A stretch of DNA of 42,794 nt from assembly GCF_021864505.1 (NCBI RefSeq), contig NZ_JAKJIB010000007.1, forward strand, positions 1 through 42,794, in the 5' to 3' direction. The notes beneath the pieces were generated by a model. It worked only from the letters and a program-made list of their open reading frames with translations. It did not search any database and had not been told where the DNA came from. Of this stretch, positions 17,307 through 25,054 are shown in pieces (position 1 is the first letter of the stretch; the number at the start of each line of letters is the position of its first letter). The stretch comes from Falsiroseomonas oryziterrae (GTDB lineage Bacteria > Pseudomonadota > Alphaproteobacteria > Acetobacterales > Acetobacteraceae). The translations under genes and the position numbers were made by a program.

Positions 17307-18778
17307 GCCCGGCGCCGCAGGAAGGGGAAGACCAGCGCCGCGAGGGTGCAGGTCCAGAGCAGCAGCGAGGGGACCGAGGCGAACAGCGCCATCACGTCGC
17401 CGTCGGAGAGCGAAAGGGCGCGCCGCAGGTTGTCCTCCAGCAGCCGGCCGAGCACGAAGCCGAGGATGATCGGCACCAGCGGCACGTCGAGCTTGCGAAG
17501 GACATAGCCGAGCACGCCGAACCCAGTCGCCAGCAGCAGGTCGAAAGGCGAATTCGACACGGCATAGACGCCGGCGAAGGAGAGCGCGATCACCCCCGGA
17601 TAGAGTACCCAGGGCGGCACCGTCAGCAGCCGCGCGAAGATCCCGACCAGCGGCAGGTTGAGCACCAGCAGCATGACGTTGCCGACATACATGCTGGCGA
17701 TCAGGCCCCAGGCGACTTCCGGCCGCTGCGTGAAGAGCAGCGGACCCGGCGTGATCGAATACATCAGCAGCGCGCCGAGCAGCACGGCGGTGGTGCCGGA
17801 GCCCGGGATGCCGAGCGAGAGCATCGGCACCAGATTGCCGATCTGCGCCGCGTTGTCGGCCGTCTCGGGCGAGGCGACGCCGCGCAGGTCGCCCTTGCCG
17901 AAGGTGCCCTGCTTGTCGGCGATGCGCTTTTCCGTCGTGTAGGACAGCGCCGCGGCGACCGAGGCGCCCGCGCCGGGCAGAACGCCCACGACGAAGCCGA
18001 TGCCGGTGGCGCGGAACATCGCCGGGATGCAGGCGACGAGTTCGCGGAAGGAGAGGTGGGCGCCGTGGCCGAGGCTGGCGGCGCTCGCGCGCATCTGCCG
18101 CTCGAGCAGCAGCAGTACCTCGCCGATCGCGAAGAGGCCGATGGCGAGCACGGTGAAGTCCACGCCGCCCAGCAATTCGATCGAGCCGAAGGTCAGCCGC
18201 TCCACGCCGGTGCCGGAATCGATGCCGACCAGGGCGAGCAGGATGCCGAAGCAGCCCGCGGCCCAGGCCTTGGCGGCGTTGCCGGGTGCGACGGCGCCGA
18301 GCAGCGAGAGCGCGAAGACGATCAGCGCGACGTAGTCGGCCGGGGAGAAGCCCACCGCGATCCGCGCAAGCGGCACCGAGAGGAAGGTCATCAGCACGAC
18401 GGAAAGCGTCGCGCCGACGAAGCTCCCGATGCCCGAGACCGCGAGCGCCGCCGCGCCGCGTCCCTGCTTCGCGAGCGGATGACCATCGAGCGTGGTGATC
18501 GCCGCTGCCGGCTCGCCCGGCATGTTGAGCAGGATCGCGGTGATCCGACCGCCATAGCCGCTGCCGTAGTAGACGGCAGCGAGCAGAATTAGCGCGCTTT
18601 CGGCCGGCAGCTTCAACGCGAAGCAGAAGGGCAGCAGCAGCGCGATGGCGTTCATCGGCCCGATGCCGGGCAGCACGCCGATCGCCGTCCCGATCAGGCA
18701 GCCGAGGAAGGCCAGCGCCAGGTTGGTGGGTGTGAGGGCGACGGCGAAGCCGCCCATCAGGGCCGCGATGGCGTCCAT
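17303..18778 (-). CDS. tctA: Tripartite tricarboxylate transporter permease TctA
   Basis: Large membrane subunit, 491 aa, with about eleven or twelve helices. Both family motifs are present: VLPGIGPMNA (35-44) and VLPGAGASVA (266-275), which in this family likely surround the substrate path. YGSGYGGRITAILLNMPGEP (71-90) is also diagnostic. The ATG is 1 nt from the tctB stop. With TctB and TctC it makes a complete, ion-gradient-driven secondary importer. Known substrates in the family are citrate, other carboxylates and terephthalate. Confidence 0.93.
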   Translation of the reverse strand: MDAIAALMGGFAVALTPTNLALAFLGCLIGTAIGVLPGIGPMNAIALLLPFCFALKLPAESALILLAAVYYGSGYGGRITAILLNMPGEPAAAITTLDGHPLAKQGRGAAALAVSGIGSFVGATLSVVLMTFLSVPLARIAVGFSPADYVALIVFALSLLGAVAPGNAAKAWAAGCFGILLALVGIDSGTGVERLTFGSIELLGGVDFTVLAIGLFAIGEVLLLLERQMRASAASLGHGAHLSFRELVACIPAMFRATGIGFVVGVLPGAGASVAAALSYTTEKRIADKQGTFGKGDLRGVASPETADNAAQIGNLVPMLSLGIPGSGTTAVLLGALLMYSITPGPLLFTQRPEVAWGLIASMYVGNVMLLVLNLPLVGIFARLLTVPPWVLYPGVIALSFAGVYAVSNSPFDLLLATGFGVLGYVLRKLDVPLVPIILGFVLGRLLEDNLRRALSLSDGDVMALFASVPSLLLWTCTLAALVFPFLRRRA

Positions 18779-18779
18779 C

Positions 18780-19214
18780 TCAGAACCCCAGCGGGCCTTT
18801 CGGCAGCGGCAGGTCCAGCACCGGATCGAGCAGCGCCCAGAGCGCCGGCGCGGTCACCACCGCTGTCGCCGCAGCCTGCAGCGGCGACGCGGAGAAGGCG
18901 AGCGCGATGACGAGGCAGAGCGCGGCGGTTGCCAGGATGAAGCCGAGCGGGCCGAGCAGCAGCGCATAGCCTGCCATCGCGGCCACGGCGGCGAGCCCCG
19001 GCAAGATGCGCTCGGCCTTCTCCCAGATCAGCCCCTGGCGGAACAGCAGCAAGACCCCGCAGCCGCCCATGGCCAGCGCGACCGCGATCGGGAAGGCCTT
19101 CGGGCCGACCGGGTCGGCCGCGAAGGTCACCTCCAGCGAAAGCGCGTGCCAGACGACGAGCGCCGCCAGCGCGACCAGCGCGAGGCCCAGCAGCCGGTCC
19201 GCCTGGTCGCGCAC
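18780..19214 (-). CDS. tctB: Tripartite tricarboxylate transporter small membrane subunit TctB
   Basis: 144 aa with four hydrophobic helices, the expected TctB topology. The first helix (RLLGLALVALAALVVWHAL) is followed by a periplasmic loop containing VGPKAFPIAVALAM, a recurrent TctB pattern of Gly/Pro before helix two. Its role in relatives is to support TctA. The GTG start lies 1 nt after the tctC stop, so translation is probably coupled. Confidence 0.88.
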   Translation of the reverse strand: MRDQADRLLGLALVALAALVVWHALSLEVTFAADPVGPKAFPIAVALAMGGCGVLLLFRQGLIWEKAERILPGLAAVAAMAGYALLLGPLGFILATAALCLVIALAFSASPLQAAATAVVTAPALWALLDPVLDLPLPKGPLGF

Positions 19215-19215
19215 C

Positions 19216-20214
19216 TCAGTTCTGCTGCTGGATCACGCCGACCTCGCGCGCGAGCGCCCGGTACTCGGCGGTGCGGCGCTTCGCGAGCTCCTCGAATTCG
19301 CGACCCACCATGTTGAACTCGAACAGGCCGGCGCCGTCGCGGATCGCCGGCCAGCCGGGATGCGCGTGCAGCCGGCGGAGCGCATCGACCCAGTGGTTGT
19401 AGGCCGCATCGGGCGCGCCGGGCGGGATGTAGAAGCCGCGCACGATGGTCCAGTCGGCGTCCACGCCCTGCTCGCGCGCGGTCGGGATGCTGGCGAAGGG
19501 CCCCGGCAGGCGGTTCGGCGCCAGCACGGCGAGCAGCCGGATCTCGTTCGCCTCGAGCTGCCCGCGCACCTCGGTCGCGTCGCCCGGGAAGACCTGGATG
19601 TGGCCGCCGAGCAGCGCCGCCATGGCCTGGCCGCCGCCCTCGAAGGGCACGTAGCGCAGCCGGCGCGGATCCACCCCGGCGCCGCGCGCGATGAGGGCCG
19701 CCTTGGTCCAGTCCTGGCTGCCCACCGCGCCGCCCGCGCCCATCGGCACGCTGGCGGGATCCTGGCGGATCGCTGCGATGAGGTCGGCCAGCGTCTGGAA
19801 GCGGCTGTCGCGTCGCACCGCGATCACGCCGAAATCCGCGCCGATGGCGCCGAGCCAGCGCACGTCGTTCTCGCCCCACCGCCCGAAGCGGCCCTGCGCC
19901 ATGTTGACCCAGGAGCCGGTGGAGACGGCGACGATCACGTTCGGATCGCTGCGGCGCTGGGCGTTGATGTGGTTGATGGCGACCGCGCCGATCCCGCCCG
20001 GCATGTTCTGCGTGCGGATGGCCGGGCCGATGATACCGAGCTCGTTCAGCGCCCGCGCGGCCGTGCGGCAGGTGAGGTCGAAGCCGCCGCCGGGTGCCGC
20101 AGGCGCGATGCATTCTGGGTTTTGCAGCGCGAAGCCCTGGGCGTGCGCGAAGCCCGGCAGCAGGGCGGCGCCCGCGCCGGCAGCGGCAGTGGCGAGCAGG
20201 TGGCGACGAAGCAT
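19216..20214 (-). CDS. tctC: Tripartite tricarboxylate transporter substrate-binding protein (Bug/TctC family)
   Basis: Periplasmic binding protein, 332 aa. A signal peptide with an Arg pair (MLRRHLLATAAAG) is probably cleaved at AHA-Q, residue 25. The mature protein carries the Bug ligand motif APGGGFDLTCRTAA (40-53), in which the Asp and the Gly loop bind a carboxylate through water. MPGGIGAVAINHI follows. The ATG has GGGAGGAG upstream. It is preceded by a candidate internal promoter overlapped by an inverted repeat, so the Tct genes may be transcribed both on their own and from the upstream oxidase/amidohydrolase genes. Confidence 0.92.
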   Translation of the reverse strand: MLRRHLLATAAAGAGAALLPGFAHAQGFALQNPECIAPAAPGGGFDLTCRTAARALNELGIIGPAIRTQNMPGGIGAVAINHINAQRRSDPNVIVAVSTGSWVNMAQGRFGRWGENDVRWLGAIGADFGVIAVRRDSRFQTLADLIAAIRQDPASVPMGAGGAVGSQDWTKAALIARGAGVDPRRLRYVPFEGGGQAMAALLGGHIQVFPGDATEVRGQLEANEIRLLAVLAPNRLPGPFASIPTAREQGVDADWTIVRGFYIPPGAPDAAYNHWVDALRRLHAHPGWPAIRDGAGLFEFNMVGREFEELAKRRTAEYRALAREVGVIQQQN

Positions 20215-20256
20215 GTTTCTTCTCCTCCCGGGCGGGCCCTCGGCGCCCGCGCAGGC

Positions 20257-20274
20257 CGCGGTGATCCCACCGCG
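20257..20274 (-). promoter_or_regulatory. Inverted repeat, candidate operator of the tct genes
   Basis: A perfect 7-4-7 inverted repeat, CGCGGTG-ATCC-CACCGCG, lies 43 nt ahead of tctC. It overlaps the candidate -10 element of the tct promoter. A regulator binding here would block the promoter. It could alternatively be a weak intercistronic hairpin after the glcG-like gene. Confidence 0.45.
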
Positions 20275-20289
20275 AACCTTTGCAGGCAA
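20261..20289 (-). promoter_or_regulatory. Candidate internal promoter ahead of tctC
   Basis: On the minus strand, TTGCCT (20284-20289), 17-nt spacer, GATCAC (20261-20266). The match is modest (four of six at -35, three of six at -10), but the spacing is optimal and an inverted repeat covers the -10. Confidence 0.3.
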
Positions 20290-20304
20290 GACGGTCTGGG
20301 GGCG

Positions 20305-20799
20305 TCAGTTCAGCCGGTCGCGGAACCGGCCGATGGCGGCATTCGCGCATTCCTCGTCGATCACGCCGCTCGGCGCGCCGCCGATGCCGATGGCGCCGAC
20401 CACCTCCTCGCCCGCCCGGATCGGCACGCCGCCGCCAAGCACGAGGAAGCCCGGAATGTTGGGGAGGGTCGCGGCGGCGGGATTGCCCTGCGCGGCGGCG
20501 AGCATGCCCGTGGTGGGATTGCGGGCCGAGGCCGAGGTGTAGGCCTTGGCGCGGCTGGCCTCCACCGTGTGCGGCCCGGCGCCGTCTGCGCGCACCATCG
20601 CCTTCACGATCCCATGGCGATCCACCACGGTCGCGGTCACGCGGAAATTGCGCTCGGCGCAGGCCGCAACGGCGGCCGAGGCGATCTCGACCGCGAGGGC
20701 GGAAGAGATGCTGCGCTCCGAGATCACGCCCTGCGTCTGTCCGGCAGCGGGAAGGGCGAGGGTGGCGAGAACGGCCAACGAGAGCAGGCGGTGCGACAT
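20305..20799 (-). CDS. GlcG/HbpS-like heme-binding family protein (DUF336), secreted
   Basis: 164 aa. A Sec-type signal peptide (MSHRLLSLAVLATLALPAAG) is followed by the single GlcG/HbpS domain. Recognisable parts are TATVVDRHGIVKAMVRADGA and the C-terminal GGGVPIRAGEEVVGAIGIGG. Characterised members bind heme or act as chaperone-like sensors; GlcG itself has an unclear role beside glycolate oxidation genes. The ATG is supported by GGAGGAAACC. It lies between the amidohydrolase and tct genes. A periplasmic role linked to the oxidase pathway is plausible but unproven. Confidence 0.85.
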   Translation of the reverse strand: MSHRLLSLAVLATLALPAAGQTQGVISERSISSALAVEIASAAVAACAERNFRVTATVVDRHGIVKAMVRADGAGPHTVEASRAKAYTSASARNPTTGMLAAAQGNPAAATLPNIPGFLVLGGGVPIRAGEEVVGAIGIGGAPSGVIDEECANAAIGRFRDRLN

Positions 20800-20814
20800 A
20801 CCGGTTTCCTCCGT

Positions 20815-20837
20815 CGCCCCGTCAGGCCGGCGGGGCG
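20815..20837 (-). other. Intercistronic hairpin
   Basis: A perfect 7-bp stem (CGCCCCG / CGGGGCG) with a 9-nt loop sits between the amidohydrolase stop and the ribosome-binding site of the glcG-like gene. No T-tract follows. It may be an mRNA-processing or partial-termination hairpin within the minus-strand block. Confidence 0.35.
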
Positions 20838-20852
20838 TTGCGGTGCCGACTG

Positions 20853-22466
20853 TCACATACGGTGCCGCACGACGCCACCCACCACAGTCGCCGCCACCTG
20901 CGTCTCCGCGATCGCAGCCGGGTCGCCTTCCAGCACATCCCGGTCCAGGACGATCAGGTCGGCGAGCTTGCCGATCTCCAGCGAGCCCTTCTCGCGTTCC
21001 TCCCGCTGCGCCCAGGCGCCGAGCCAGGTGTAGGCGCGCACCGCCTCGCGCGGCGTCACCGCCTCCCGCGCATCGAGGTCGGCGCGGGTCGTGGTCCGGC
21101 GCGTCACCATCGCGGCGATCGCCGTCCAGGGCGAGACGCGGCAGACCGCGAAGTCGGAATGGCCCGGTGCGGGCACGCCGGCATCGATCAGGCTGCGATG
21201 CGGCCACATCCAGCGCATCGCCTCCTGCCCGCGGTTGGCGACATAGGCCTCACCCAGCTCGTCCATGAAGCCGGTGGCGGAGCTGTCCACGAAGCCGCCG
21301 CGCTTCAGGCGCTCCAGGATCGGCGGCGTCACGTAGCAGCAATGCTCGACGCGCATCCGGTGGTCGGCGACGGGATGCGCGGCGAGTGCGGCCTCCATCA
21401 CGTCGAGCGCGAAGTCGATACCGCGGTCGCCGACACCCTCGATCATCACCTGCAGCCCCGCCGCATGCGCCGCCGTCGCCCGCTGCGTCAGGTCGTCCTT
21501 GTCGTAGAGCAGCATGCCGGTGTTCGGCACCGGCTCGCCCGGGACCGGCGTGCCGACATAGGGATCCCAATAGGCGGCGGTGCGGCCCGAGGTGGAGCAG
21601 TCCGGGCACCATTCCACGCCGATGACCCGGAGAAATTCATCGCCGAAGCCGGAGCGGATGCCGGCGCCGATCAGATGCGGGATGAGAGGCTCGTCGCGGC
21701 CCGAGGCGATGATGCCCATGCGCATCCGCCAGCGCCCGTCGTCCTTCATGCGCTGATAGGCGCGGATCGCCTTGGTGGGCGTCAGCGAATTGGCGACGGA
21801 GGTGATGCCGGCTGCCAGGCACTGGTCCTGCACGAGTTCCATGCCGTCGGCGATGTCCGCTTCGGAATCCTGCCCGTGGATGGCATTGAGGAAGATATGC
21901 GCCGCCGTTTCGCGCACGAGGCCGGTCAGCGACCCGTCGAGCTTGTCGAAACGGCCGAAGGCAGGGTCGGGTGTCGTCGCATCGATGCTGCAGGCCGCGA
22001 AGGCCGCGCGATTGGCGAGGCCCAAATGCCCGTCGGTGCGCAGGATGAAGATCGGCCGCCCGCCGCTCGCGGCGTCCAGCTCGTCGAGCGTCGGATAGCC
22101 GCCCGACTGGCGTTCGTTCAGCCGGTAGAAGGCACCCCAGCGTCCGGGCGCCAGCTCCGCGCAGCGCCGCCAGATGATGGACAGCAACTCGTCGCGAGTC
22201 CGCACCCGGTCGGGCGAGACGAGCGTCCAGGCGCGCAAGCGGATTGCGTAGGCATCCGGGTGCGCGTGGCTGTCCACGATGCCCGGCAGCACGCGGCGTC
22301 CTTCGGCCTGCAGCACCATAGTGCCGCGACCGATCAGATGGCGGACGTCGTCATCCGTGCCGAGCGCCACGATGCGCCCGTTCAGCGCGGCGAGCGCGCT
22401 GCACTCCGTGCCGGCCGCGTCCATCGTCGCGATGCGGCCGCCGAGCAGGACGAAATCGGCGTTCAT
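20853..22466 (-). CDS. Amidohydrolase family 3 (YtcJ-like) with altered metal-site residues
   Basis: 537 aa, full length for YtcJ/NfdA-type amidohydrolases. The first metal motif is intact (DSHAHP, His67 and His69), as are His375 (RVEHC) and Asp438 (GHSDFA). Against the second YtcJ-like protein of this window, the strand-4 Lys (VKVFADGS) aligns with Glu285 (GVEWCPDCS), and the strand-5 His of HAIGD aligns with Glu343 (IEGVGD). The site would therefore have an acid-rich ligand set. The rest of the fold is well preserved and the C-terminal beta-sandwich is present (EIGKLADLIVLDRD). The ATG overlaps the FAD-oxidase stop (ATGA). Relatives remove N-formyl or N-acyl groups; the substrate here is unknown. 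Confidence 0.87.
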   Translation of the reverse strand: MNADFVLLGGRIATMDAAGTECSALAALNGRIVALGTDDDVRHLIGRGTMVLQAEGRRVLPGIVDSHAHPDAYAIRLRAWTLVSPDRVRTRDELLSIIWRRCAELAPGRWGAFYRLNERQSGGYPTLDELDAASGGRPIFILRTDGHLGLANRAAFAACSIDATTPDPAFGRFDKLDGSLTGLVRETAAHIFLNAIHGQDSEADIADGMELVQDQCLAAGITSVANSLTPTKAIRAYQRMKDDGRWRMRMGIIASGRDEPLIPHLIGAGIRSGFGDEFLRVIGVEWCPDCSTSGRTAAYWDPYVGTPVPGEPVPNTGMLLYDKDDLTQRATAAHAAGLQVMIEGVGDRGIDFALDVMEAALAAHPVADHRMRVEHCCYVTPPILERLKRGGFVDSSATGFMDELGEAYVANRGQEAMRWMWPHRSLIDAGVPAPGHSDFAVCRVSPWTAIAAMVTRRTTTRADLDAREAVTPREAVRAYTWLGAWAQREEREKGSLEIGKLADLIVLDRDVLEGDPAAIAETQVAATVVGGVVRHRM

Positions 22467-23785
22467 GCGGCCATCCTGTCGAGCCGGTCGCGCAGCCTGT
22501 ACCAGGTCCCGACGATCGGCAGAAACCACGGGTTTCCGCTGTAGGTCGGGCGCGTGGGGAAGGGCAGGCCGTCCAGCGCGAAGCGTTCGTTCGCCGCGCC
22601 GGCGATCTTCAGCGCGGCGTTGTGGCCGAGCCAGGTTGCCATTGCGACGCCGCTGCCCTGGCAGCCGGCGGCGTAGTGCACGCCGTCCTGCACGCCGATA
22701 TGCGGCAGCCCGTCGAAGGTGAAGGCCACCGCGCCGGTCCAGGCATGGGTGATCCGCACGTCCTTCAACTCCGGGAAGGTCTCGACCATCGTCGCGTGCA
22801 GCGTCGGCGCGGATTGCTCTGCCGTCGCCTTGCGGAAGCTGGCGCGCCCGCCCCACAGCACGCGCTTCCCGTCCGGCGAGGGGCGGAAATAGTTCAGCAC
22901 GCGCTTGCTGTCGCTGATCATGCGCCGGCCCGGGAACAGCCGGTCCATCAGATCCTGCGGCAGTTCCTCCGTCGCGATGATGTACGAATTGAGCGGTACC
23001 AACCGGCGCGCGAGCCAGGGACTCGCCGTGCCGCGCGGATCGAGCGAATAGCCGTTGGTCGCGACCAGCACGGCATCCGCCGCCATCTCGCCCTTGTCGG
23101 TGAGGAGGCGGAAGCCGGACCCGACCTGCGCAATGCCGCGCACCCGCACGCCATCGACCAGCACGGCGCCGGCGCGCTCCGCCGCCGCCGCCAGGCCGCG
23201 CGCATACTTGCCCGGATGCAGGCTGCCCGTCGCCGCGGCGGCCATGCCGCCATGGTAGTGGTCGCTGCCGAGGAATTCCCGCTGCCGCGTCTTGGGGATC
23301 ATCTCGGTCGGCAGGCCGGTGACCTCGGCGATCCAGTCGGCTTTCTTCGCCATCGCGTCGTGATGCGCCGGCGTCCAGGCGCCGACATAGCGGCCGCAGC
23401 GGAGGTAGTCGCACTCGATCCCCTCGCGCGCGATCGTCTCCTCGATGAAGGGGAAGCTCGCCGCGCAGGCCAGCGCGATGCGCTTCGCCTCCTCCTGCCC
23501 ATGCGACTTGGCGAGCGTGGTGTTCGCGACCTTCAGCCCGCCCGACACCATGCCGCCGTTGCGCGAGGAGGCGCCCCAGCCGATCCGCTCCGCATCCAGC
23601 ACGACCGCCTGGTGGCCGAGGCGCCGCAGCGTCAGGGCGGCCGACAACCCGGCATAGCCGCCGCCGACGATGGCGACCGCGGCGCGGTCGGGCAGGGGGG
23701 TGTCGCGGTCCGGCGGCTCGGCTGCCTCCCACCACCAGGGACGCTCCTGGAAGCCAGGGGCGAAGGGAAACGGAAGAGAGGTCAT
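22463..23785 (-). CDS. FAD-dependent amine/amino-acid oxidase (DAO family)
   Basis: 440 aa. The N-terminal dinucleotide-binding motif is VAIVGGGYAGLSAALTL (37-53), followed by VVLDAERIGWGASSRNGGM, the hallmark of the PuuB/OrdL-type DAO subfamily. The C-terminal FDGLPHIG segment and GCQGSGVAMATWLG close the FAD site. Family members oxidise gamma-glutamylputrescine, glycine derivatives or secondary amines to imines with release of H2O2. The ATG was chosen because a candidate promoter ends about 30 nt upstream. GTG 23812 is possible but would leave almost no leader. It is the first gene of the minus-strand block and is coupled to the amidohydrolase. Confidence 0.9.
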   Translation of the reverse strand: MTSLPFPFAPGFQERPWWWEAAEPPDRDTPLPDRAAVAIVGGGYAGLSAALTLRRLGHQAVVLDAERIGWGASSRNGGMVSGGLKVANTTLAKSHGQEEAKRIALACAASFPFIEETIAREGIECDYLRCGRYVGAWTPAHHDAMAKKADWIAEVTGLPTEMIPKTRQREFLGSDHYHGGMAAAATGSLHPGKYARGLAAAAERAGAVLVDGVRVRGIAQVGSGFRLLTDKGEMAADAVLVATNGYSLDPRGTASPWLARRLVPLNSYIIATEELPQDLMDRLFPGRRMISDSKRVLNYFRPSPDGKRVLWGGRASFRKATAEQSAPTLHATMVETFPELKDVRITHAWTGAVAFTFDGLPHIGVQDGVHYAAGCQGSGVAMATWLGHNAALKIAGAANERFALDGLPFPTRPTYSGNPWFLPIVGTWYRLRDRLDRMAA

Positions 23786-23821
23786 TGCCGCCGCGCGCGT
23801 CCCGCGTTTCACTGTCGGGAG

Positions 23822-23850
23822 AGGTTCCCGCCGGCGGCTGCCGCGATCAA
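23822..23850 (-). promoter_or_regulatory. Candidate promoter of the oxidase-amidohydrolase-tct block
   Basis: On the minus strand, TTGATC (23845-23850), 17-nt spacer, GAACCT (23822-23827). The spacer contains the 10-bp palindrome CCGCCGGCGG (23828-23837), a possible operator. On the opposite strand TTGCCG-17-TTCACT (23785-23813) is a weaker candidate for the divergent binding-protein gene. Confidence 0.42.
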
Positions 23851-23905
23851 GGGGACCCGCCCGGGAGACACGCCGCCCCAAGGGGTTCACCAGAGGGAGA
23901 CGGAG

Positions 23906-25015
23906 ATGCAGAGCTTCCAGCAGGACTGCGTTGCGCTGGCCTTCGAGAAGTTCCGCCGGGGCGAGGTCAGCCGCCGCGGGCTCATGGCCGGTCTCGCCGC
24001 GCTCGGCGTCGGCGCCGGGCTGTCGCCAGGAGAGGCTGCCGCACAGGGGCGCCAGCTCGTCATGGTCAACTGGGGCGGCATCGCCAACGAAGGCTTCGGC
24101 CGCTTCTACGGCGAGCCCTTCATGGCGGCGAACCAGGGCGTTCGCGTCGTGCAGGACAGCACCGGGCCGTCCGCCGGGCGCATCCGTTCGATGGTCGAGA
24201 GCGGGCGCGTCACCTGGGACCTCTGCGACAGCTCCGCCTCCTCCTCCCAGTTGCTCGGGCGGCAGAACCTGGCGACGCGGATCGACTACAACATCGTCAA
24301 CCGCAACGACGTGATCGGCCCGGGCTTCGCGCTGGAATTCGGTGCGGCGCCCTATTCCTTCAGCTCCGTGCTCGCCTATGACAGCGCGCGCTTCCCGAAC
24401 GGCGCGCCGCAGAACTGGGCGGATTTCTTCGACCTGCGCCGCTTCCCGGGCACCCGCCTGCTGCGCCGCGACGCGCTGGCGACGCTCGACGCCGTGCAGA
24501 TGGCGCTCGGCAAGGACCCGCGGAACCTCTACCCGCTCGATGTCCGCGCCTGCCTCGCCCGCATCCGCGAGGTGCGCCGCAACGCGGTGTTCTGGAACTC
24601 CGGCAGCGAGTCCGAGCAGTTCCTGCGCACCGGCGAGGCCGTGATGGGCCAGATCTGGCACACCCGTGCCAACGTCCTCCAGCGCGAGACCAACGGCCGC
24701 ATCAAGTTCATCTGGAACCAGGGCCTGCTGCAGGCCGGCATCTTCGTCATCCCGCGCGGCAACCAGGGTGGCGAGCTGGCGCAGCGGCTGCTGGCCTCCA
24801 TGCTGTCGCGGCCGGAGCCGCAGGTCGGCCTGCTGCAGTTCCTCGGCAACGGCCCGACCAACCCGCGCGCCGCGGCCCAGGTCCCGGCGGAGTTCCGCGC
24901 GGTGAACCCGACCGATCCGGAGAACGAACGCCAGCAGGTCGTGCTGAACGGCGTCTGGTGGGGCGAGAACTACCAGCAGGTCAACCAGGACTTCCTGGAC
25001 GTCGTCACCGGCTGA
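23906..25015 (+). CDS. PotD-like ABC transporter substrate-binding protein
   Basis: 369 aa, extracellular solute-binding family 1 / spermidine-putrescine (PotD) type. A Tat-like signal (VSRRGLMAGLAALGVGAGLS, 21-40) has an unusually long N-region of about 20 residues and a probable cleavage after EAAA (residue 46). The mature start QLVMVNWGGIANEGFGRFYG and VTWDLCDSSASS are typical of PotD-like proteins. GGGAGACGGAG precedes the ATG. Related proteins bind polyamines, 2-aminoethylphosphonate, iron or sugar acids. The next two genes encode a hydroxyacid dehydrogenase and an aldolase-like protein, which makes a polyamine ligand less likely. Confidence 0.9.
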   Translation: MQSFQQDCVALAFEKFRRGEVSRRGLMAGLAALGVGAGLSPGEAAAQGRQLVMVNWGGIANEGFGRFYGEPFMAANQGVRVVQDSTGPSAGRIRSMVESGRVTWDLCDSSASSSQLLGRQNLATRIDYNIVNRNDVIGPGFALEFGAAPYSFSSVLAYDSARFPNGAPQNWADFFDLRRFPGTRLLRRDALATLDAVQMALGKDPRNLYPLDVRACLARIREVRRNAVFWNSGSESEQFLRTGEAVMGQIWHTRANVLQRETNGRIKFIWNQGLLQAGIFVIPRGNQGGELAQRLLASMLSRPEPQVGLLQFLGNGPTNPRAAAQVPAEFRAVNPTDPENERQQVVLNGVWWGENYQQVNQDFLDVVTG

Positions 25016-25054
25016 GGGCATTAGCCCCCGCGAGAGACCCGAGCCGGAGACGAC

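Noticed and set aside
16581-17507. Plus-strand frame opposite the EamA and tctA genes
   Set aside because: Gln/Arg/Glu-rich shadow translation; the minus-strand genes show hydrophobic helices and family motifs.
20229-20249. Short inverted repeat CGGGCG/CGCCCG next to the tctC ribosome-binding site
   Set aside because: Only 6 bp with a 9-nt loop, expected by chance at this GC content.
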